NCBI GenBank assembly: GCA_913052545.1
Contig: CAJXEF010000024.1
Coordinates: 1-16,820 of the forward strand
Direction: 5' to 3'
Length of the DNA stretch: 16,820 nucleotides
Origin: an uncultured Chloroflexota bacterium
GTDB lineage: Bacteria > Chloroflexota > Dehalococcoidia > UBA3495
Part shown: positions 14,525 through 16,820 of the stretch, piece by piece
How the letters are laid out: every line of letters begins with the position of its first letter
How positions within the stretch are numbered: the first letter of the stretch is position 1
Translations under genes and position numbers: made by a program
Notes under the pieces: generated by a model
Databases searched by the model: none
What the model saw: the letters and a program-made list of their open reading frames with translations, nothing else
What the model was told of the DNA's origin: nothing

Positions 14525-14653
14525 CAATCAACCTCCCGGTTCCAATCTACCTCATCCGACGTTATTCTACTGAGCCTGACATTATGGGCGATAAGGTGGG
14601 TATCGATCCTTTTAAAAATTAGCAGCCTCTAGATTGAGGTAACAGATATATCT

Positions 14654-15571
14654 TCAAAGTATGGCAATAGGATTCACAGGCGAACCTGTGCCTCCCACGA
14701 CTCTTAATGGATTAACAGTCAGTAGAAATTCATAGCGCCCTTCTTCAGCACATACATCTGCTAAAGGCTCCAAAAGCGCATTATCCAATAACCCTATACC
14801 ATAGGCGAAAATCGACCCGTGAACCGACCAAGGAAGATCGTACCCATTCGGGGTGAAATCCATCATATCCCAAACCAATAGACAACAATCAGACTCTCTT
14901 ATGAATTTAAGACATGAAGCATGGAGCCCAGGTCTGGCAGTCGAATCACTTCCCCATAAAGGATTCCCATCCTCGTTCCATTTTTCCCGTCCGCTGTACA
15001 CAAGAATAGCATCACCCGGTTCGATCGCCACTCCTTGATTTTTGGCTATGTCCTCGAGTTCCCATCCATGTACTGGATTTTCCATATCGACATATGCAAC
15101 TCCTCGATGTCTAGGGACATCCAATAAAACTCCCCGAGTTATTATGCCTTCTTTCCATTGGTCAACTGCCCCCCATATGGCCCCGTCCATGTTAGCAGCC
15201 TCGTCGGGGTGGCGACCGTTCCACATTCCGTCTTCGTTCCAAACATGGCATAACGCATCTAGATGAGTAGTCGCTGTACCGTGATAAGAAATGCCGTAAA
15301 AATCTCCGTAAAACCCAGCTTCTTCACCTCTTGAAACCCGGTGCATATAGTGGAGGGCAGGAGTCGGATTGTTTGGCGCAGGGGTTTTCGGGAATTCTCG
15401 GCTCAGACAAACAGCTTTGCCGGATTGAACTGTCCTCGTTGCGGCTAATCGTTTTTCGGCTGTAACCATGTTTACAGCACCTACCTGGTCGTCAGAGCCC
15501 CAACGACCCCAGTTACGATCTTCTTTTAGGTAACTTACAACCTCTTCTTTCGTAGGGATTCGCCGCTCCAT
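14654..15571 (-). CDS. cyclase family metal-dependent hydrolase (kynurenine formamidase-like)
   Basis: This 305-residue protein belongs to the cyclase family (PF04199 type), which includes kynurenine formamidase, isatin hydrolase and several lactone- or amide-opening enzymes. The metal-binding motif is visible as TTHLDALCH (residues 101-109 from the chosen start; His103, Asp105 and His109). The C-terminal LRVVGGTGSPVNPIA is a family signature. The long form of about 300 residues, with an extended N-terminus (WGRWGSDDQVGAVNMV), is typical of uncharacterised environmental members rather than the roughly 210-residue bacterial formamidases. The ATG at 15571 is chosen because AGAGAGG lies seven bases upstream; the TTG at 15577 is too close to it. 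This is probably the first gene of the catabolic row. A hydrolytic ring- or amide-opening step is the likely role. Confidence 0.88.
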   Translation of the reverse strand: MERRIPTKEEVVSYLKEDRNWGRWGSDDQVGAVNMVTAEKRLAATRTVQSGKAVCLSREFPKTPAPNNPTPALHYMHRVSRGEEAGFYGDFYGISYHGTATTHLDALCHVWNEDGMWNGRHPDEAANMDGAIWGAVDQWKEGIITRGVLLDVPRHRGVAYVDMENPVHGWELEDIAKNQGVAIEPGDAILVYSGREKWNEDGNPLWGSDSTARPGLHASCLKFIRESDCCLLVWDMMDFTPNGYDLPWSVHGSIFAYGIGLLDNALLEPLADVCAEEGRYEFLLTVNPLRVVGGTGSPVNPIAIL

Positions 15572-16083
15572 ATCCAAGCCTCTCTATCATATAATTTAGT
15601 TTTCGAGATACTGTCCATCTAGTACGTCAGCATTTGTTTCATCAGCTACCGAGCCTTAACGCCGCCACGATAACAGAAGGGATTGTCCCTTGCAAACTGG
15701 CACCAACCTGCAGTGATTTCCCATTATCACCCAAGATAACTCTTGGTATAGCGTAATAATTGCAATAATCAGGCACGGCGTATTACTCGGCTGAAGGTAC
15801 ATGATATTTGGCAAAGGCAATACACAATAGTATGGATACTAACCTGCTTAGTCTAAACACTGCGACCGCAATATATCCAGGACAATTACTGACCAGCCAC
15901 CGATAAACTTGCTAAGAAATCAGGTCATGCATAAAATATTGGTAATCGAACTCAGTTAATTAGAATATTTTACGTAGCCTCATAGTGGTTAAGGATTTGG
16001 TTTAAATAAATTGAAGTCCGAGATACAATATCGTCTATTCTAAAGCGAAATCGGCTGAAAAATAAAACTAGCGAGTTGTAGAG
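15572..16083. other. divergent intergenic region with a short perfect dyad
   Basis: These 512 bases separate the leftward catabolic genes from the rightward CvpA gene and should hold both promoters. I see no open frame or RNA gene. The clearest structure is AAGGGA-TTG-TCCCTT (15677-15691), a 6-bp perfect dyad about 106 bases upstream of the cyclase gene, which could be an operator. No convincing -35/-10 pair is visible for the cyclase gene: a TGGACA (15612-15617, minus strand) has no -10 at proper spacing. Confidence 0.45.
16001..16029 (+). promoter_or_regulatory. candidate promoter for the CvpA gene
   Basis: TTTAAA (16001-16006, four of six -35 bases) and TACAAT (16024-16029, five of six -10 bases) are 17 bases apart. 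Transcription would start near 16036, leaving a leader of about 48 bases. The region is AT-rich, so chance matches are likely. Confidence 0.35.
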
Positions 16084-16638
16084 ATGAACTGGGTAGACAT
16101 TCTGGTTTTAGTGATATTAGTAATAGCTGCTTACAAAGGGTTTAAATCCGGGTTAGTCAGGATGGGAGTATTCTTAGTAGTTATGGGTGTAGGTTTGGCT
16201 CTTTCTAGTCGTCTAACTCAACCCATATCAAACTTATTGCCTTCAATGTCTGACAACGAAAGAGTACAGAGCATAATTATTTTCTTAGTATTGATAATCG
16301 CTCTGATTATAGGGGCTGAGATTATAAACAGGGTACTCTCAACTATCATTAAGTTCGTCCCCTTAGGTGGTATGGCAAACAACCTTGCTGGAACAGCAAT
16401 CGGGTTAATCGTAGGGTTAGTTATACTGTCGGCTTTACTGGCTGGAGTTCAAAAATTCCCATTCGGTAATATGCGCGAAGATATTTCCAATTCCTCTACC
16501 GGATCTTTCTTGGCTGACAATTTCGACACTGTAATCCGAGGGTTTAAACTTATTCCCAGTGATTGGGATCAGAGTATCAAGAACAAAATGGGAGCCATAA
16601 CAGATCAAAGATCACATTTTGGCTCCAACAAATATTAG
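16084..16638 (+). CDS. cvpA: CvpA family membrane protein
   Basis: This 184-residue protein begins MNWVDILVLVILVIAAYKGFKSGLVRMG, the characteristic CvpA (colicin V production) opening with its basic loop after the first helix. Hydrophobic segments lie at about residues 5-17, 27-43, 61-82 and 100-120. A soluble tail without strong motifs follows. In enteric bacteria CvpA affects colicin V export, purF-operon expression and envelope stress tolerance; the molecular role is unsettled. The start is fixed by the family N-terminus although the ribosome site is weak. It is divergent from the catabolic genes and 84 bases upstream of a secreted-protein gene, with which it may form a short envelope operon. 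Confidence 0.9.
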   Translation: MNWVDILVLVILVIAAYKGFKSGLVRMGVFLVVMGVGLALSSRLTQPISNLLPSMSDNERVQSIIIFLVLIIALIIGAEIINRVLSTIIKFVPLGGMANNLAGTAIGLIVGLVILSALLAGVQKFPFGNMREDISNSSTGSFLADNFDTVIRGFKLIPSDWDQSIKNKMGAITDQRSHFGSNKY

Positions 16639-16687
16639 ATTGCACCCGCAGGTGAATATTAAATTAGATTTAGTTCTTATATCTAGT

Positions 16688-16693
16688 TATAAT
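16688..16693 (+). promoter_or_regulatory. perfect -10 hexamer before the secreted-protein gene
   Basis: TATAAT lies 29 bases before the ATG at 16723, so transcription would start near 16700 with a leader of about 23 bases. No good -35 is seen at 16-18 bases. If real, it would give the downstream gene its own promoter independent of cvpA. Confidence 0.35.
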
Positions 16694-16722
16694 CTCCGCG
16701 ACCGCCATCAGGAGAGTTGTAA

Positions 16723-16820
16723 ATGTCACGAAATTATGTATTGTTAGCCATATCTATAATAGCTCTGACTATATCATTCTCATTAACCCTTGCGGCTGAT
16801 ATATCATTGGCTCAAGGCCC
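16723..16820 (+). CDS. N-terminus of a secreted protein, cut by the window end
   Basis: Thirty-two codons are present. After MSRNYV there is a hydrophobic stretch of about 20 residues, then AADISLAQG, which fits a signal peptide with a possible signal peptidase I cut after SLA (S at -3, A at -1). No cysteine is present, so it is not a lipoprotein at this site. AGGAG (16710-16714) lies eight bases before the ATG. The mature protein is outside the window, so its function cannot be stated. Secreted serine proteases are often found beside cvpA-like genes, but nothing here shows that. Confidence 0.7.
   Translation, partial: MSRNYVLLAISIIALTISFSLTLAADISLAQG

Noticed and set aside
14614..14639. Possible terminator after the cyclase gene (CCTC/GAGG stem followed by a T-run on the minus strand)
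   Set aside because: The stem is only four base pairs and lies six bases from the T-run, too weak to call; the next gene follows shortly on the same strand.
15586..15591. TATGAT (minus strand) as the -10 of the cyclase gene
   Set aside because: Its start point would fall on the Shine-Dalgarno of the gene, and the nearest -35-like TGGACA is 20 bases away.
15978..16025. tRNA-like stretch with TAGTGGTTAAGG resembling a D-arm
   Set aside because: No T-loop sequence, acceptor stem complement or anticodon stem could be found within a tRNA-sized span.
16641..16655. CACC-CGCA-GGTG dyad after cvpA as a terminator
   Set aside because: Four base pairs with no T-tract; insufficient to separate cvpA from the next gene.

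Overview
The window looks like chromosomal DNA of a free-living bacterium, most likely a marine Chloroflexota of the SAR202 type. This is an inference, at roughly 60 percent confidence. It rests on the moderate GC content by eye, the long Ala/Pro/Lys-rich linker after the lipobox of the substrate-binding protein, the mix of CaiB-type CoA-transferases, cyclase-family hydrolases and Dpp-type ABC transporters, and the CvpA gene followed by a secreted protein. I see no rRNA, tRNA, CRISPR array, insertion sequence or phage gene.

There are three blocks. Block 1 (about 1-6525, minus strand) is a complete Dpp/Opp-type ABC importer operon read leftwards: lipoprotein substrate-binding protein, a small unknown four-helix membrane protein, permeases DppB and DppC, and ATPases DppD and DppF. 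A good sigma-70-like promoter (6496-6525) precedes it. Its predicted start point falls on the edge of a perfect 34-bp palindrome (6455-6488).

Block 2 (6893-15571, minus strand) is a catabolic gene row. In transcription order it holds a cyclase-family metal hydrolase, an epoxide-hydrolase-like alpha/beta hydrolase, an SCP-x-type thiolase with a DUF35 zinc-ribbon/OB partner, two class III CoA-transferases, a crotonase-fold protein and an AMP-forming acyl-CoA synthetase. The close spacing and stop/start overlaps from the thiolase to the crotonase mark that stretch as one translation-coupled unit. The combination of thiolase, DUF35 protein, paired CoA-transferases and crotonase recalls the bbs genes that beta-oxidise benzylsuccinate in anaerobic toluene degraders. 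Here the two dehydrogenase steps and benzylsuccinate synthase are absent. One CoA-transferase has lost the catalytic aspartate, as expected if the two genes encode a heteromeric enzyme. The crotonase lacks both usual catalytic glutamates.

Block 3 (16084-16820, plus strand) is divergent from block 2. It holds a CvpA-family membrane protein and the first 32 codons of a secreted protein that runs off the window.

The simplest reading is that block 1 imports a small organic solute and block 2 hydrolyses, activates and cleaves an organic acid as its CoA thioester. The link between the two blocks rests only on adjacency, and the substrate cannot be read from the sequence.
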